A stretch of DNA of 44,121 nucleotides. Source: an uncultured Caulobacteraceae bacterium (GTDB lineage: Bacteria; Pseudomonadota; Alphaproteobacteria; Caulobacterales; Caulobacteraceae). The stretch is from contig CAIXWN010000060.1 of assembly GCA_903923135.1 (NCBI GenBank), positions 1 to 44,121 of the forward strand, in the 5' to 3' direction. Positions within the stretch are counted from its first letter, which is position 1. Every line of letters begins with the position of its first letter. Under the pieces are notes generated by a model. The model was not told the DNA's origin and did not search any database. It saw nothing but the letters and a program-made list of their open reading frames with translations. Below, in pieces: positions 22,917-32,213 of the stretch. The position numbers and the translations under genes are program-made.

Positions 22917-23885
22917 TCAGCCTCCCACCCGCCAGCCGGTCTGGGTGACCAGGGTCTGGAAGAAGGCCGCCTCATAGGCCTGCTCCGGGTCGGCGCGGAC
23001 CATGGCGTCCAGGGCGTGGGCGTCGTCACCCACCAGGATGCGCCAGTGCTCGGCCTTCACCCCGTCGAGGATCACCCGGGCGGCGTCGGCGGCGGTCATC
23101 GGGGCGTCGTCGTGGAAGCGGCGGGCGGCCTCGGCCATGAAGCCCTGGATCGCCTCGTCGGTGAGGCTGGCCGGGTCGGCGCCCATGGCGACCATGCGGA
23201 CGCGGGCCTGGGCGATGGCCGCCAGGCTCATGGTGTCGGAATCCTCGCCGGTCAGCACCTTGCGCGAGTTGGCGACGATCTCGGTGCCGATGTGGCCGGG
23301 CATCACCACCGAGCACTTGATGTGCGGGGCGTTGAGCCGCAGGTCGGTGATCAGGGCCTCGGTGAAGCCCTTCACCGCGAACTTGGCCGCCGCATAGGCG
23401 GTGTGCGAGGTGTGCGGGCCCAGCGACGCCCAGAAGCCGTTGACGCTGGAGGTGTTGACGATGTGGCCCTCGTCGGCGGCCATCAGCATGGGCAGGAAGG
23501 CGCGGCAGCCGTTGTAGACCCCGCCCCAGCAGATGGCGAAGGTGCGGTCCCAGCCCTCCCGGTCGCCGTTCACGAAGCCGCCGCCGCCGCCGATGCCGGC
23601 GTTGTTGAACAGCAGGTGGATGTGGTCGGTGTCCTGGTCGCGGGCGACGGCGTGGCGGAAGGCGTTCATCGCCGCCTCGTCGGAGACGTCGGCGACGAAG
23701 GTGGTGATCCGCGTGCCCTGCGGCGCGCCTTTCTCGCAGAGCGAGCGGGTGACGGCCATGTTGGCCTCGGAGACGTCGCACATCGCCACGTTGCAGCCCT
23801 CGGCCACCAGCGCGCGGGCCAGTTCGCGGCCCATGCCCGTGCCGCCGCCGGTGATCACGGCGAACCGGCCGGTAAAGTCCTTCAT
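22917..23885 (-). CDS. short-chain dehydrogenase/reductase (SDR)
   Basis: A 322-residue classical SDR that interconverts a ketone and an alcohol using NAD(P). Motifs: TGGGTGMG (cofactor), CDVSE, NNAGIGGGG, and YAAAK with the catalytic Tyr and Lys, with SSVN before it. The C-terminus is longer than the usual 250 residues by about 60, as in several catabolic SDRs. The ATG at 23885 has a GGAGG site 7 bases upstream. It opens the minus-strand operon and is divergent from the TonB receptor gene at 24138, across a 252-bp gap that must hold both promoters. Confidence 0.9.
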   Translation of the reverse strand: MKDFTGRFAVITGGGTGMGRELARALVAEGCNVAMCDVSEANMAVTRSLCEKGAPQGTRITTFVADVSDEAAMNAFRHAVARDQDTDHIHLLFNNAGIGGGGGFVNGDREGWDRTFAICWGGVYNGCRAFLPMLMAADEGHIVNTSSVNGFWASLGPHTSHTAYAAAKFAVKGFTEALITDLRLNAPHIKCSVVMPGHIGTEIVANSRKVLTGEDSDTMSLAAIAQARVRMVAMGADPASLTDEAIQGFMAEAARRFHDDAPMTAADAARVILDGVKAEHWRILVGDDAHALDAMVRADPEQAYEAAFFQTLVTQTGWRVGG

Positions 23886-24137
23886 GGCGTTCCTCCAGAC
23901 GTTCAGCCCCGCCCCCACGCAGGCGGAGGGCTTTGAGGCGGCGGCGGCGCGGCCGCGGCCCTGTCATACGACGGCCCGTGCGCCCGTTTCCATCCATAAG
24001 CGGCGCACGACGTGACAATAGAATCACAGGCCGGCCGTTTTCGCAGCCCAGGGCCGGATTGAAGGGCGGTTCGCTTGACGCTGCCCGCGGGCGGCAGGAC
24101 ACATGAGCGTCACAAAACGGTAACCCGAGATAGGCTC

Positions 24138-26534
24138 ATGCAAACGCACCCTCTGGGACTGAAGCCCGCCGGATGGGCCCTGCTGATGGCCTCGACGATC
24201 CTGGGCGGCGCCCCGGCCTTCGCCGCCGCCGTGGAGACCCCCGCCGCGGCCAGCGGTACGGTGATCGGCGAGATCATCGTGACCTCGCAGAAGCGCGAGG
24301 AGAGCCTGCAGCACGTGGCCATGAGCATCCAGGCGCTCGACACCAAGAAGCTGGACCAGCTGAACGTCACCAACTTCCAGGACTATGTGAAGTACATGCC
24401 CAGCGTGTCCTTCCAGACCGCCGCGCCCAACCAGACCACCGTCTACATGCGCGGCGTCTCGGACGGCGGCAACGGCAACCACTCCGGGCCGCTGCCCAGC
24501 GTCGGCAGCTATCTGGACGAGCAGCCGATCACCACCATCGGCGGCACCCTGGACATCCACATCTATGACGTGGCCCGCGTCGAGGTCCTGCCCGGGCCGC
24601 AGGGCACGCTCTATGGCGCCAGCTCCGAGTCCGGCACCCTGCGGATCATCACCAACAAGCCCTCCACCAGCCATCTCAGCGCCGGCTTCGACGTCGAGGG
24701 CGACACCGTCGCCCACGGCGGCCAGGGCTATGTGCTTGAGGGCTTCGTCAATGTGCCGATCACCCCCAAGGTCGCCATCCGACTGGTGGGCTTTGACGAG
24801 CGTGACGCCGGCTTCATCGACAATGTGCCCGGAACCCGGCTGTTCACCACCTCGGGCGTGACGATCAACAACGCCGCCTCGGTGGCCAACCACATCAACA
24901 AGGTCGAGGTGTTCGGCGGCCGGGCGGCCCTGAAGATCGATCTCGACAACAACTGGACGATCATGCCCACCGTGGTCGGCCAGGACACCCGCGCCCCGGG
25001 CGTGTTCGGCTTCAACCCGGCCACCGGCGATCTGAAGGTCAACCGCTTCCAGCCCGACAGCGACCACGACCGCTGGATCCAGGCGGCGATGAACATCACC
25101 GGCAAGATCGGCCGTTTCGAGCTCACCTATTCGGGGGGCTACTTCAATCGGGCCGTGGACACGCTCTCCGACTACACCGACTATTCGGTGGCCTATGACG
25201 CCGCCTACGGGTCGGGCAATTCCTGGGTGGACAGCGCCAGCAACATCCTGCCCCACCCGCAGCAGGAGATCATCGGCCGCGACCGGTTCGAAAAGGGCAG
25301 CAACGAGCTGCGCATCGCCTCGCCCTCGACCGACCGCTTCCGCTTCATCGCCGGCCTGTTCCAGGAGCGTCAGACCCACTGGATCATCCAGGACTACCAG
25401 ATCCAGGGTTTCGGCTCGCAGGTCTCCGTCACCGGCTGGCCCAACACCATCTGGCTGACCGACCAGAACCGCATCGATCGCGACGAGGCCGCCTTCGGCG
25501 AGGCGTCGTTCGACGTCTCCTCGCACATCACCATCACCGCCGGCATCCGCGGCTATCACTACAACAACACCCTCTACGGGTTCTACGGCTACAGCGCCGG
25601 CTACAGTTCCCACACCGGGGAGTCGCGCTGCATCCCCGGTCTGACCTTCCGCAACGCGCCCTGCGTCAACCTCGACAAGCCCGCCTCGACGGGGTCGGGC
25701 GAGACGCACAAGGTCAACGCCACCTACAAGTTCGATTCCGACAAGCTGGTCTATTTCACCTATTCCACCGGCTACAGGCCCGGCGGCGTCAACCGCAGCG
25801 GCGTCTTCCCGCCCTACCAGGCCGACTCCCTGACCAACTTCGAGGTGGGCTGGAAGACCAGCTGGCTGGACCGCTCGCTGAACTTCAACGGCTCGCTCTA
25901 CGACGAGGACTTCAGCAACTTCCAGTTCGCCTTCCTCGGCCCCAACAGCCTGACGATCATCGAGAACGCACCGTCGGCGCGCATCCTCGGCGTCGAGACC
26001 AGCGTCGACTGGCGGGCCACGAGCCACCTGACGATTTCTGGCGGGGCCTCCTACAACGACGCGGTGCTGACGGCGAATTTCTGCGGCACCGACCAGGAGA
26101 CCGGTCTGCTGATCACCCAGTGCGCCAATGTCGACGCCAAGGCCCTGAAGGGCCAGCAGCTGCCCTACACGCCCAAGTTCAAGGGCAATCTGCTGGCGCG
26201 CTACACCTTCGACCTGATGGGCTGGAACGCCCACGCCCAGGCGGCCGTGGTCTATCAGACCAGCCGCTCGCCGGCCCTGTTCACCGACGACATCCACAAC
26301 CTCGGGACCATGCCCGACTTCGCCACGGTGGACTTCTCGTTCGGGGCGGAAAAGGACCAGCGGACGATGGAGGTGTTCATCAAGAACGCCTTCGACACAC
26401 GCGGCCAGATCAACCGCTACACCCCGTGCACCACCTCGGTCTGCGCGGTCGGCTACACCGGCGTGCCGGCCGCCGTCTATGTCGTGCCGACCCAGCCGCT
26501 CACCGTGGGGATCCGCTTCGGCCAGAAGTTCTGA
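24138..26534 (+). CDS. TonB-dependent outer-membrane receptor (second)
   Basis: A 798-residue receptor. The signal peptide ends GAPAFA; the TonB-box-like GEIIVTSQKREESLQ is followed by a plug domain with VYMRGVSDGG, DVARVEVLPGPQGTLYGASSESGTLRI, and a long barrel ending VGIRFGQKF. The plug and barrel resemble the catabolic, non-siderophore receptors of sphingomonads and Caulobacter. The ATG at 24138 directly precedes the signal peptide; an in-frame TTG at 24075 would add 21 residues before it and is less likely. Divergent from the SDR operon and followed by a TPR-sulfotransferase, it probably imports the substrate of that operon. Confidence 0.93.
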   Translation: MQTHPLGLKPAGWALLMASTILGGAPAFAAAVETPAAASGTVIGEIIVTSQKREESLQHVAMSIQALDTKKLDQLNVTNFQDYVKYMPSVSFQTAAPNQTTVYMRGVSDGGNGNHSGPLPSVGSYLDEQPITTIGGTLDIHIYDVARVEVLPGPQGTLYGASSESGTLRIITNKPSTSHLSAGFDVEGDTVAHGGQGYVLEGFVNVPITPKVAIRLVGFDERDAGFIDNVPGTRLFTTSGVTINNAASVANHINKVEVFGGRAALKIDLDNNWTIMPTVVGQDTRAPGVFGFNPATGDLKVNRFQPDSDHDRWIQAAMNITGKIGRFELTYSGGYFNRAVDTLSDYTDYSVAYDAAYGSGNSWVDSASNILPHPQQEIIGRDRFEKGSNELRIASPSTDRFRFIAGLFQERQTHWIIQDYQIQGFGSQVSVTGWPNTIWLTDQNRIDRDEAAFGEASFDVSSHITITAGIRGYHYNNTLYGFYGYSAGYSSHTGESRCIPGLTFRNAPCVNLDKPASTGSGETHKVNATYKFDSDKLVYFTYSTGYRPGGVNRSGVFPPYQADSLTNFEVGWKTSWLDRSLNFNGSLYDEDFSNFQFAFLGPNSLTIIENAPSARILGVETSVDWRATSHLTISGGASYNDAVLTANFCGTDQETGLLITQCANVDAKALKGQQLPYTPKFKGNLLARYTFDLMGWNAHAQAAVVYQTSRSPALFTDDIHNLGTMPDFATVDFSFGAEKDQRTMEVFIKNAFDTRGQINRYTPCTTSVCAVGYTGVPAAVYVVPTQPLTVGIRFGQKF

Positions 26535-26607
26535 GGCCGCATCGGCGCGGACCCGCAAGGGGCTGACGCCGGTGATGTTCCCGACCGCAACATGCTAGAG
26601 GGCGCCC

Positions 26608-28599
26608 ATGGCTGAGGCTCCCGTCGGTTCCCTGAACGCCGCCCTGGACCGCGCCCTGGCGCTGCTCCAGGCCGATCCCGTCCTGGCCGAGCGCCAGGCC
26701 GGGGAGATCCTGAAGGTCGTGCCCGGCGACCCGCGGGCGGTGCTGATTTTCGGCATGGCCCGTCGCCTGCGGGGCGACGCCGCCGGCGCGCGGGCGGTGC
26801 TGGAGCCTCTGGCCGCGGCCCAGCCCCGTTCGGCCCAGACCCACCATGAACTGGGCCTGACCCTGGCCGGCCTCGGCGAGACCGAAGGGGCCATCGGGGC
26901 CCTGCGTCACGCCGCCAGCCTCCAGCGCGACAGGCCCGAGACCTGGCGGGCGCTCGGCGACCTGCTGACCGCGACGCAGGACACCCGGGGCGCCGACGCG
27001 GCCTATGCCGAACAGATCCGCGCCTCGGTGACCGACCCGGACCTGATGGCCGCGGCCGACGCCCTCTGCGATGATCGCCTGGCCGTGGCCGAGCGCCTGC
27101 TGCGGGCGCATCTGAAGGCCCACCCGACCGACGTGGCGGCCATGCGCCTGCTGGCCGAGGCGGGCACCCGCCTGGGCCGCTATGGCGACGCCGAAGCGCT
27201 GCTCACCCGCGCGCTCGAACTGTCGCCCAGCTTCCTGGGCGCGCGCTACAATCTGGCGATCGTGCTCTACCGCCAGCAGAAGGGCGCCGAAGCCCTGGCG
27301 CAGCTGGACACCCTGCTGGCGAGCGACCCGGCGGACGTCAGCTACCGCAATCTCGCCGCGGCCTGTCTGGGCATCGTCGGCGACTATGAGCGCGCCATCG
27401 CGATCTATGAAGGGGTGCTGAAGGACCAGCCGCGGCAGCCGAAGATCTGGCTCAGCTTCGGCCACGCCCTGCGCACCGCCGGCCGCCGCGGCGAGGCCAT
27501 CGCCGCCTACGGCCGCTGCCTGGAGCTCGCCCCGGGCCTGGGCGAGGCCTACTGGAGCTTCGCCAATCTCAAGACGGTGCCGTTCTCCGCTGGCCAGGAG
27601 GCGGCCATGCGCGAGCAGCTGGGGCGCGCCGATCTGACGCCGGACGACCGGCTTCATCTGCACTACGCCCTGGGCAAGGCGCTTGAGGACCGGGGCGATC
27701 CCGCCGGGTCCTTCGCCCACTACGCCGAGGGGGCCAGGCTGCGCCGCGCCGAGATTCCCTATGACGCCGACGAGGCCCACCAGGCCATGCTGCGCTCGAA
27801 GGCCCTGTTCACCCGGGAGTTCCTCGCCGCCCGCGCGGGCCAGGGGTCGGTGGCGACCGATCCGATCTTCATCGTCGGCCTGCCGCGCTCGGGATCGACG
27901 CTGATCGAACAGATTCTCTCCAGCCACTCGGCGGTGGAGGGCACCATGGAGCTGCCCGACATCACCACCCTGGTCCGCCGGATCGGCCGGCCGGGGTCGC
28001 AGGCGGAAGGGCCGCGGTATCCCGAGGCGATCGCCGATCTCGACGGGGCGGCCCTGGCGGCGCTGGGCGAGGACTACATCGAGCGGACCCGCATCCACCG
28101 CCGACTCGGGCGCGCCTTCTTCATCGACAAGATGCCGAACAATTTCCACCACATCGGCCTGATCCGGCTGATCCTGCCGCGGGCGAGGATCATCGACGCC
28201 CGCCGCGGCGCCATGGCCGCCTGTTTCTCGGCGTTCAAGCAGCACTTCGCCCGCGGCCAGGCCTTCTCCTACGATCTCACTGATCTGGGCCGCTACTATC
28301 GCGACTATGTGGAACTGATGGCCCACTTCGACGCCGTGGCGCCGGGGGCCGTGCATCGGGTGGTCTATGAACGCATGGTGGAGGACACCGAGGGTGAGGT
28401 TCGCCGGCTGCTGGACTATTGCGGCCTGCCGTTCGAGGCGGCCTGCCTGAAGTTCTACCAGAACGACCGGGCCGTGCGTACGGCCAGTTCCGAACAGGTG
28501 CGCCGGCCGATCTTCCGCGAGGGGCTCGACCAGTGGCGGCTGTACGAGCCCTGGCTGGGCCCGCTGAAAGAGGCGCTGGGGCCGGACCTAGCTGGATGA
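26608..28599 (+). CDS. TPR-repeat protein with C-terminal sulfotransferase domain
   Basis: A 663-residue two-domain protein. Residues 1 to about 330 are helical tetratricopeptide repeats (for example AEALLTRALELSPSFLGARYNLAIVLY, AIAIYEGVLKDQP, AIAAYGRCLELAPGLGEAYWSFAN). From about 420 on is a sulfotransferase domain with the PAPS 5'-phosphosulfate loop FIVGLPRSGSTLIEQIL and further on DKMPNNFHHIGLI and ARIIDARR. Such proteins are expected to transfer sulfate to a carbohydrate, tyrosine or small-molecule hydroxyl. It starts 73 bp after the TonB receptor and may be co-transcribed. This receptor-sulfotransferase pairing recurs in Caulobacterales; its biological role is unknown. Confidence 0.88.
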   Translation: MAEAPVGSLNAALDRALALLQADPVLAERQAGEILKVVPGDPRAVLIFGMARRLRGDAAGARAVLEPLAAAQPRSAQTHHELGLTLAGLGETEGAIGALRHAASLQRDRPETWRALGDLLTATQDTRGADAAYAEQIRASVTDPDLMAAADALCDDRLAVAERLLRAHLKAHPTDVAAMRLLAEAGTRLGRYGDAEALLTRALELSPSFLGARYNLAIVLYRQQKGAEALAQLDTLLASDPADVSYRNLAAACLGIVGDYERAIAIYEGVLKDQPRQPKIWLSFGHALRTAGRRGEAIAAYGRCLELAPGLGEAYWSFANLKTVPFSAGQEAAMREQLGRADLTPDDRLHLHYALGKALEDRGDPAGSFAHYAEGARLRRAEIPYDADEAHQAMLRSKALFTREFLAARAGQGSVATDPIFIVGLPRSGSTLIEQILSSHSAVEGTMELPDITTLVRRIGRPGSQAEGPRYPEAIADLDGAALAALGEDYIERTRIHRRLGRAFFIDKMPNNFHHIGLIRLILPRARIIDARRGAMAACFSAFKQHFARGQAFSYDLTDLGRYYRDYVELMAHFDAVAPGAVHRVVYERMVEDTEGEVRRLLDYCGLPFEAACLKFYQNDRAVRTASSEQVRRPIFREGLDQWRLYEPWLGPLKEALGPDLAG

Positions 28600-28633
28600 G
28601 GGGCGGACCGGCTCCGCCTTTCCGGTGTGCGCT

Positions 28634-29437
28634 TCAGGTCACAGGCTCGCCGATGACGTCGAAGCGGGTGAGGACGGTGGGCCCGAAAGCAGTGATGATG
28701 GCGGTGTCCACCGCGTCACGGCCATAGGCCATCAGGATGCGGCCCACCCGCGGGTGGGCGTGGCGGGCGTCGGCGGTGTGCCAGCGGCCGCCCAGATAGA
28801 CCTCGAACCAGGCGCTGAAATCCATGGGCAGCTCGACCGGCACGCCGATGTCGGGCAGCCAGCCGGTGCAGTAGCGCGCCGGAATGTTCATGCACCGGCA
28901 GAGGGCCACGGCCAGGTGGGCGAAGTCGCGGCACACGCCGACGCGCTCGTTGAAGGCCTCCCAGGCGGTGCGGGTGTTGCGCGCATAGGGATAGCCGAAG
29001 GTTATCCGTTCGTTCACCCACTCGACGATGGCCTCCAGCCGCTTCCACCCCGGCGGCGTGCCGCCGAACAGGGCCCAGGCCGGCTCGATCAGGCGGTCGG
29101 TCTCGCAGTAGCGGCTGCCCAGCAGGAAGACGAGCATCTCGCTGGGCAGGTCGTCCACCTCGTGCTGGATGGCGTCGGGGGCGGGCTGGTCGGGACGGCC
29201 GTCGTCGGAGACGATGAAGTCGGCGCTGACGCGGAAGGGGCCGCGGGGCGCCAGCACCCGCGTGCAGACATTGCCGAACCGGTCGGCGTAGGTGCGCACC
29301 GGCAGATTGGGCTCCAGACGCAGGACCTGGGGGGTGACCTGATCGGCCATCCGCTCGGGCCGCAGGCTGAGCATCAGCATCATCGGCGTCGGGGCGGCGC
29401 AGTCCTGGACGATGTCATATCCCACGCGAATGTGCAT
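28634..29437 (-). CDS. transglutaminase-like protein
   Basis: A 267-residue protein of the bacterial transglutaminase-like (protease) family. The N-terminal 70 residues form the small beta domain common in this group; the core has the nucleophile Cys169 (GVCRDFAHLAVAL) and the late Asp223. Where classical members have the catalytic His of HAW, this sequence reads DFSAW (Ser208), with His220 (RWHTADARH) nearby. I believe the Ser-Ala-Trp form is common in an alphaproteobacterial subfamily, so it may be a natural variant. The start at 29437 is the first codon of the conserved domain (MHIRVGYDI). It is divergent from the amidohydrolase-like gene. A peptidase role is inferred. Confidence 0.85.
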   Translation of the reverse strand: MHIRVGYDIVQDCAAPTPMMLMLSLRPERMADQVTPQVLRLEPNLPVRTYADRFGNVCTRVLAPRGPFRVSADFIVSDDGRPDQPAPDAIQHEVDDLPSEMLVFLLGSRYCETDRLIEPAWALFGGTPPGWKRLEAIVEWVNERITFGYPYARNTRTAWEAFNERVGVCRDFAHLAVALCRCMNIPARYCTGWLPDIGVPVELPMDFSAWFEVYLGGRWHTADARHAHPRVGRILMAYGRDAVDTAIITAFGPTVLTRFDVIGEPVT

Positions 29438-29553
29438 ATCGGCAGGGCCTTTGGCTGCAGGACGACGGAGGGGCTGTTCAAACGCCCTGGCGGCGGATCG
29501 GTTCCTCAGGCATGCGAGGGTGTCGAGCGTCTGTCGCCGGGAGGTGAGCCATT

Positions 29554-30324
29554 GTGTCGTCCAGGTCCATGACCCTTCTCGCCGCGGATGACCCGGCGCC
29601 CGCCGTCGCCGAAAATTCGGGCGCCGCATCGCCCTTTCTCCTGGTCTGCGATCACGCCGGGCGCGCCACGCCCCGGCGGCTGGGAACCATGGGCCTGCCG
29701 GCCGCCGGCTGGGAGGAGCACATCGCCTGGGACATCGGCGCCCTGGAGCTGTCGCGCCGGCTGGGAGACGCCCTGGACGCCTGCCTGATCCACCAGGCCT
29801 ATTCGCGCCTGGTGATCGACTGCAACCGCTCGCCGGACCATCCGGCGTCGATCGTCACGGCCGCCGACGGCTGGACGGTGCCGGGCAATGTCGACCTGGC
29901 GGCGGACGAGGCGCAGGCCCGCCGGCTGGCGGTTTTCGAGCCCTATCACGCCCGCATCGGGGCGGAACTGGACGGGCGGGCCGCGCGGGGCCTGTCGACG
30001 CTGCTGGTTTGTGTGCACAGCTTCACCCCGAGCATGGGGGGCGTCTCGCGGCCCTGGCATGTGGGCGTGCTGCATCTGGGCGATTCGCCGGCCTCGACGG
30101 CCATGCTCGACCTGCTTGGCCGGGAAGCCGATCTGGTGGTGGGCGACAACGAGCCCTACGCCATGGACGGCACCGACTACACCGCCCCGTTCCACGCCCG
30201 GCGACGCGGCATCGACGCGGTGGAACTGGAGGTCCGCCAGGACCTGCTGCAGGACCCGGACCAGGCCCTGCGCATGGCCGAGCTGTTCATCCGGCTGCTG
30301 CCCCGGGTGATCGCGCCGGGGTGA
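29554..30324 (+). CDS. N-formylglutamate amidohydrolase-family protein
   Basis: A 256-residue putative zinc amidohydrolase. CDHAGRATP (about 32-40), DIGALELSRRLGDAL, YSRLVIDCNRSP and the late VCVHSFTPSM fit the N-formylglutamate amidohydrolase family, whose best known member (HutG) releases formate from N-formylglutamate in histidine breakdown. No other hut gene is near, so this is probably one of the lone family members of unknown substrate. The GTG at 29554 has a strong GGAGGTGA site 6 bases upstream. Confidence 0.85.
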   Translation: MSSRSMTLLAADDPAPAVAENSGAASPFLLVCDHAGRATPRRLGTMGLPAAGWEEHIAWDIGALELSRRLGDALDACLIHQAYSRLVIDCNRSPDHPASIVTAADGWTVPGNVDLAADEAQARRLAVFEPYHARIGAELDGRAARGLSTLLVCVHSFTPSMGGVSRPWHVGVLHLGDSPASTAMLDLLGREADLVVGDNEPYAMDGTDYTAPFHARRRGIDAVELEVRQDLLQDPDQALRMAELFIRLLPRVIAPG

Positions 30325-30419
30325 CCCTTCAGACGTTCCGGGCGCGTGTTCGCGGCGGGGGTTGCCTCGCGCCGCCGCCCCGGGCGACTGTGCCCGGCGC
30401 AGTCCTGAGGAACCCGGTC

Positions 30420-31058
30420 ATGAACGGTCAGCAGCTTGTCTATTTCGCCGATCCCATGTGTTCCTGGTGCTGGGGCTTCGCCGCGGTGATGGACGCGGTG
30501 CGGGAGACCTTCGGCGAGGCCCTGCCGGTTCGCCTGGTCATGGGCGGCCTGCGCCCGGGGACGGTCGAGCCCATGGCCGAGGCCGCCAAGCGCGAGCTTC
30601 GCGGCCACTGGCGCCATGTCACCGAGGCGTCCGGCCAGCCCTTCGGGCCCAGCGGCCTGGATGGTCCGGGCTTCGTCTATGACACCGATCCGGCGGCGCG
30701 GGCCGTGGTGCTGATTCGCCGCAACCAGCCGCAGAAGGCCGTGGCCTTCCTGGCGGCGGTGCAGCGAGCCTTCTACGCCGGCGGCGTGAATGTCACCGAT
30801 CCGTCGGCGCTGGGCGCCCTGGCGGCGGGCTTCGGCGAGGACGCCGCCGCCTTCGCCGCCGACCTGAAGACCGAGGCGGTGAAGGAAGAGACCTGGCGCG
30901 ACTACGCCATCTCGCGCGGGGCGGGGGTGAGCGGCTTTCCCACGCTGATTCTCGGGCCCCAGGCCGACGGCGCCTATGTGGCGATCTCGCGCGGGTTCCT
31001 CCCGGTCGAATCGGTCCTGCCCGCCATCCGGGGCAGTCTCGCAGCGGCGGCGGCCTGA
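30420..31058 (+). CDS. DsbA-family thioredoxin-fold protein
   Basis: A 212-residue protein with a thioredoxin fold and a CSWC redox motif near the start (Cys14, Cys17 in YFADPMCSWCWGF). The cis-Pro region VSGFPTLIL (about 180) completes the active site. It lacks a signal peptide, so it is a cytoplasmic member of the DsbA/FrnE-like group rather than the periplasmic oxidase. The gene ends one base before the start of the GH84 gene, so both are translated from one message; no functional link between a redox protein and a glycosidase is obvious. Confidence 0.85.
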   Translation: MNGQQLVYFADPMCSWCWGFAAVMDAVRETFGEALPVRLVMGGLRPGTVEPMAEAAKRELRGHWRHVTEASGQPFGPSGLDGPGFVYDTDPAARAVVLIRRNQPQKAVAFLAAVQRAFYAGGVNVTDPSALGALAAGFGEDAAAFAADLKTEAVKEETWRDYAISRGAGVSGFPTLILGPQADGAYVAISRGFLPVESVLPAIRGSLAAAAA

Positions 31059-31059
31059 G

Positions 31060-32136
31060 ATGACCGTCGCCGCGCCGGTGAGGCTGGGACTGATCGAGGG
31101 CTACTACGGGCGGCCCTGGTCATGGGCGGCGCGGCTGGAGACCGCCGCCTTCCTGGCAGGCCATGGCTATGGCTTCTTTCTGTATGCGCCGAAGGCCGAC
31201 GCCTATCTGCGCCGCCGCTGGCGCGAGCCGCACCCGCCCGCCGAGGCCGCGCAGATCCGCGGCTTCGCCGCCGCCTGCGCCGGACTGGGGGTGGAGTTCG
31301 GCGTCGGCCTCAGCCCCTTCGAGATCTATCGCGATTTCAACGCCGAGGCCCGGGCGGCCCTGGCGGACAAGCTGGCGTGGCTGGACGACCTCGGCGTGCG
31401 ACATCTGGCGATCCTGTTCGATGACATGCGCGGCGACCTGCCGGGCCTGGCGGCGACCCAGGCCGACATCCTGCACTGGATCGGATCTCGCACCCGGGCG
31501 AGCCGGCTGATCGTCTGCCCGACCTACTACAGCGACGACCCGGCGCTGGACCTGTTCTTCGGGAACCGGCCGCCGCTCTATCTGGAGGATTTCGGGGCCG
31601 CGCTGGACCCGTCGATCGATGTGTTCTGGACCGGCCCTGAAGTCTGCTCCCTGGAGCTGAAACCTGGTCATCTGGAGCGCATCGCCGGTCAGCTGCGGCG
31701 CACGCCGCTGCTGTGGGACAACTATCCGGTCAACGACGGGTCGCGGATGTCGCCCTTTCTGCACCTGCGGGCGTTCACCGGCCGCTCGGCGGCGATTGCC
31801 GGACATATCGCCGGCCATGCGGTCAATCCGGCGCTGCAGCCGGTGCTGTCCCGCATTCCGGCGCTCACCCTCGTCGAGAGCTACGCCAGGGGCGAGGCCT
31901 ATGACTATGGCGAGGCCTTCGTCCGGGCGGCGGGGGCGGTTCTGGGCGAGGATCTGGCCGAGCAGGTGCGCAGGCGGCTGTCAGCCCTGCAGGATGTCGG
32001 TCTGGAGCGGCTGGGGGAGGGCGCGGCGCGCCTGCGGATGCGGTTCGCCGACGTCGACCATCCCGGCGCCCGCGAGATCGTCGCCTGGCTGGACGGCGCC
32101 TGGGCCATCACGCGGGAGGAGCTGGAGGCCTCCTGA
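31060..32136 (+). CDS. GH84-type beta-N-acetylglucosaminidase
   Basis: A 358-residue glycoside hydrolase of the NAGidase (PF07555) family, related to O-GlcNAcase. GLIEGYYGRPWSW near the start and the adjacent aspartates Asp121-Asp122 (AILFDDMRGDLP) are the family's substrate-assisted catalytic signature. It would remove terminal N-acetylglucosamine from glycans or glycoconjugates. The protein is only the catalytic barrel plus a short helical tail, without the binding modules of the clostridial toxins, and has no signal peptide. It is coupled to the upstream DsbA-like gene with a 1-base gap. Confidence 0.88.
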   Translation: MTVAAPVRLGLIEGYYGRPWSWAARLETAAFLAGHGYGFFLYAPKADAYLRRRWREPHPPAEAAQIRGFAAACAGLGVEFGVGLSPFEIYRDFNAEARAALADKLAWLDDLGVRHLAILFDDMRGDLPGLAATQADILHWIGSRTRASRLIVCPTYYSDDPALDLFFGNRPPLYLEDFGAALDPSIDVFWTGPEVCSLELKPGHLERIAGQLRRTPLLWDNYPVNDGSRMSPFLHLRAFTGRSAAIAGHIAGHAVNPALQPVLSRIPALTLVESYARGEAYDYGEAFVRAAGAVLGEDLAEQVRRRLSALQDVGLERLGEGAARLRMRFADVDHPGAREIVAWLDGAWAITREELEAS

Positions 32137-32158
32137 CCGGGGGCGCCCAGACACGAAA

Positions 32159-32186
32159 GCGCCGCCGGTGTTTCCACCGGCGGCGC
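32159..32186. terminator. strong hairpin between convergent GH84 and PEP-CTERM genes
   Basis: GCGCCGCCGGTG (32159-32170) pairs perfectly with CACCGGCGGCGC (32175-32186) around the loop TTTC: a 12-bp GC-rich stem. Reading the minus strand, it is followed by TTTCGTGT, so it suits the PEP-CTERM gene best. For the plus-strand gene it is a hairpin without T-run. Confidence 0.75.
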
Positions 32187-32213
32187 CAACGTTAAGCTGC
32201 GAGTTTAGTCAGA

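Noticed and set aside
24024-26558. 844-codon minus-strand open frame opposite the second TonB receptor
   Set aside because: Low-complexity Gly/Val/Asp/Arg shadow of the receptor gene with no start context or motif; the same applies to the minus frame 26500-28356 opposite the sulfotransferase.
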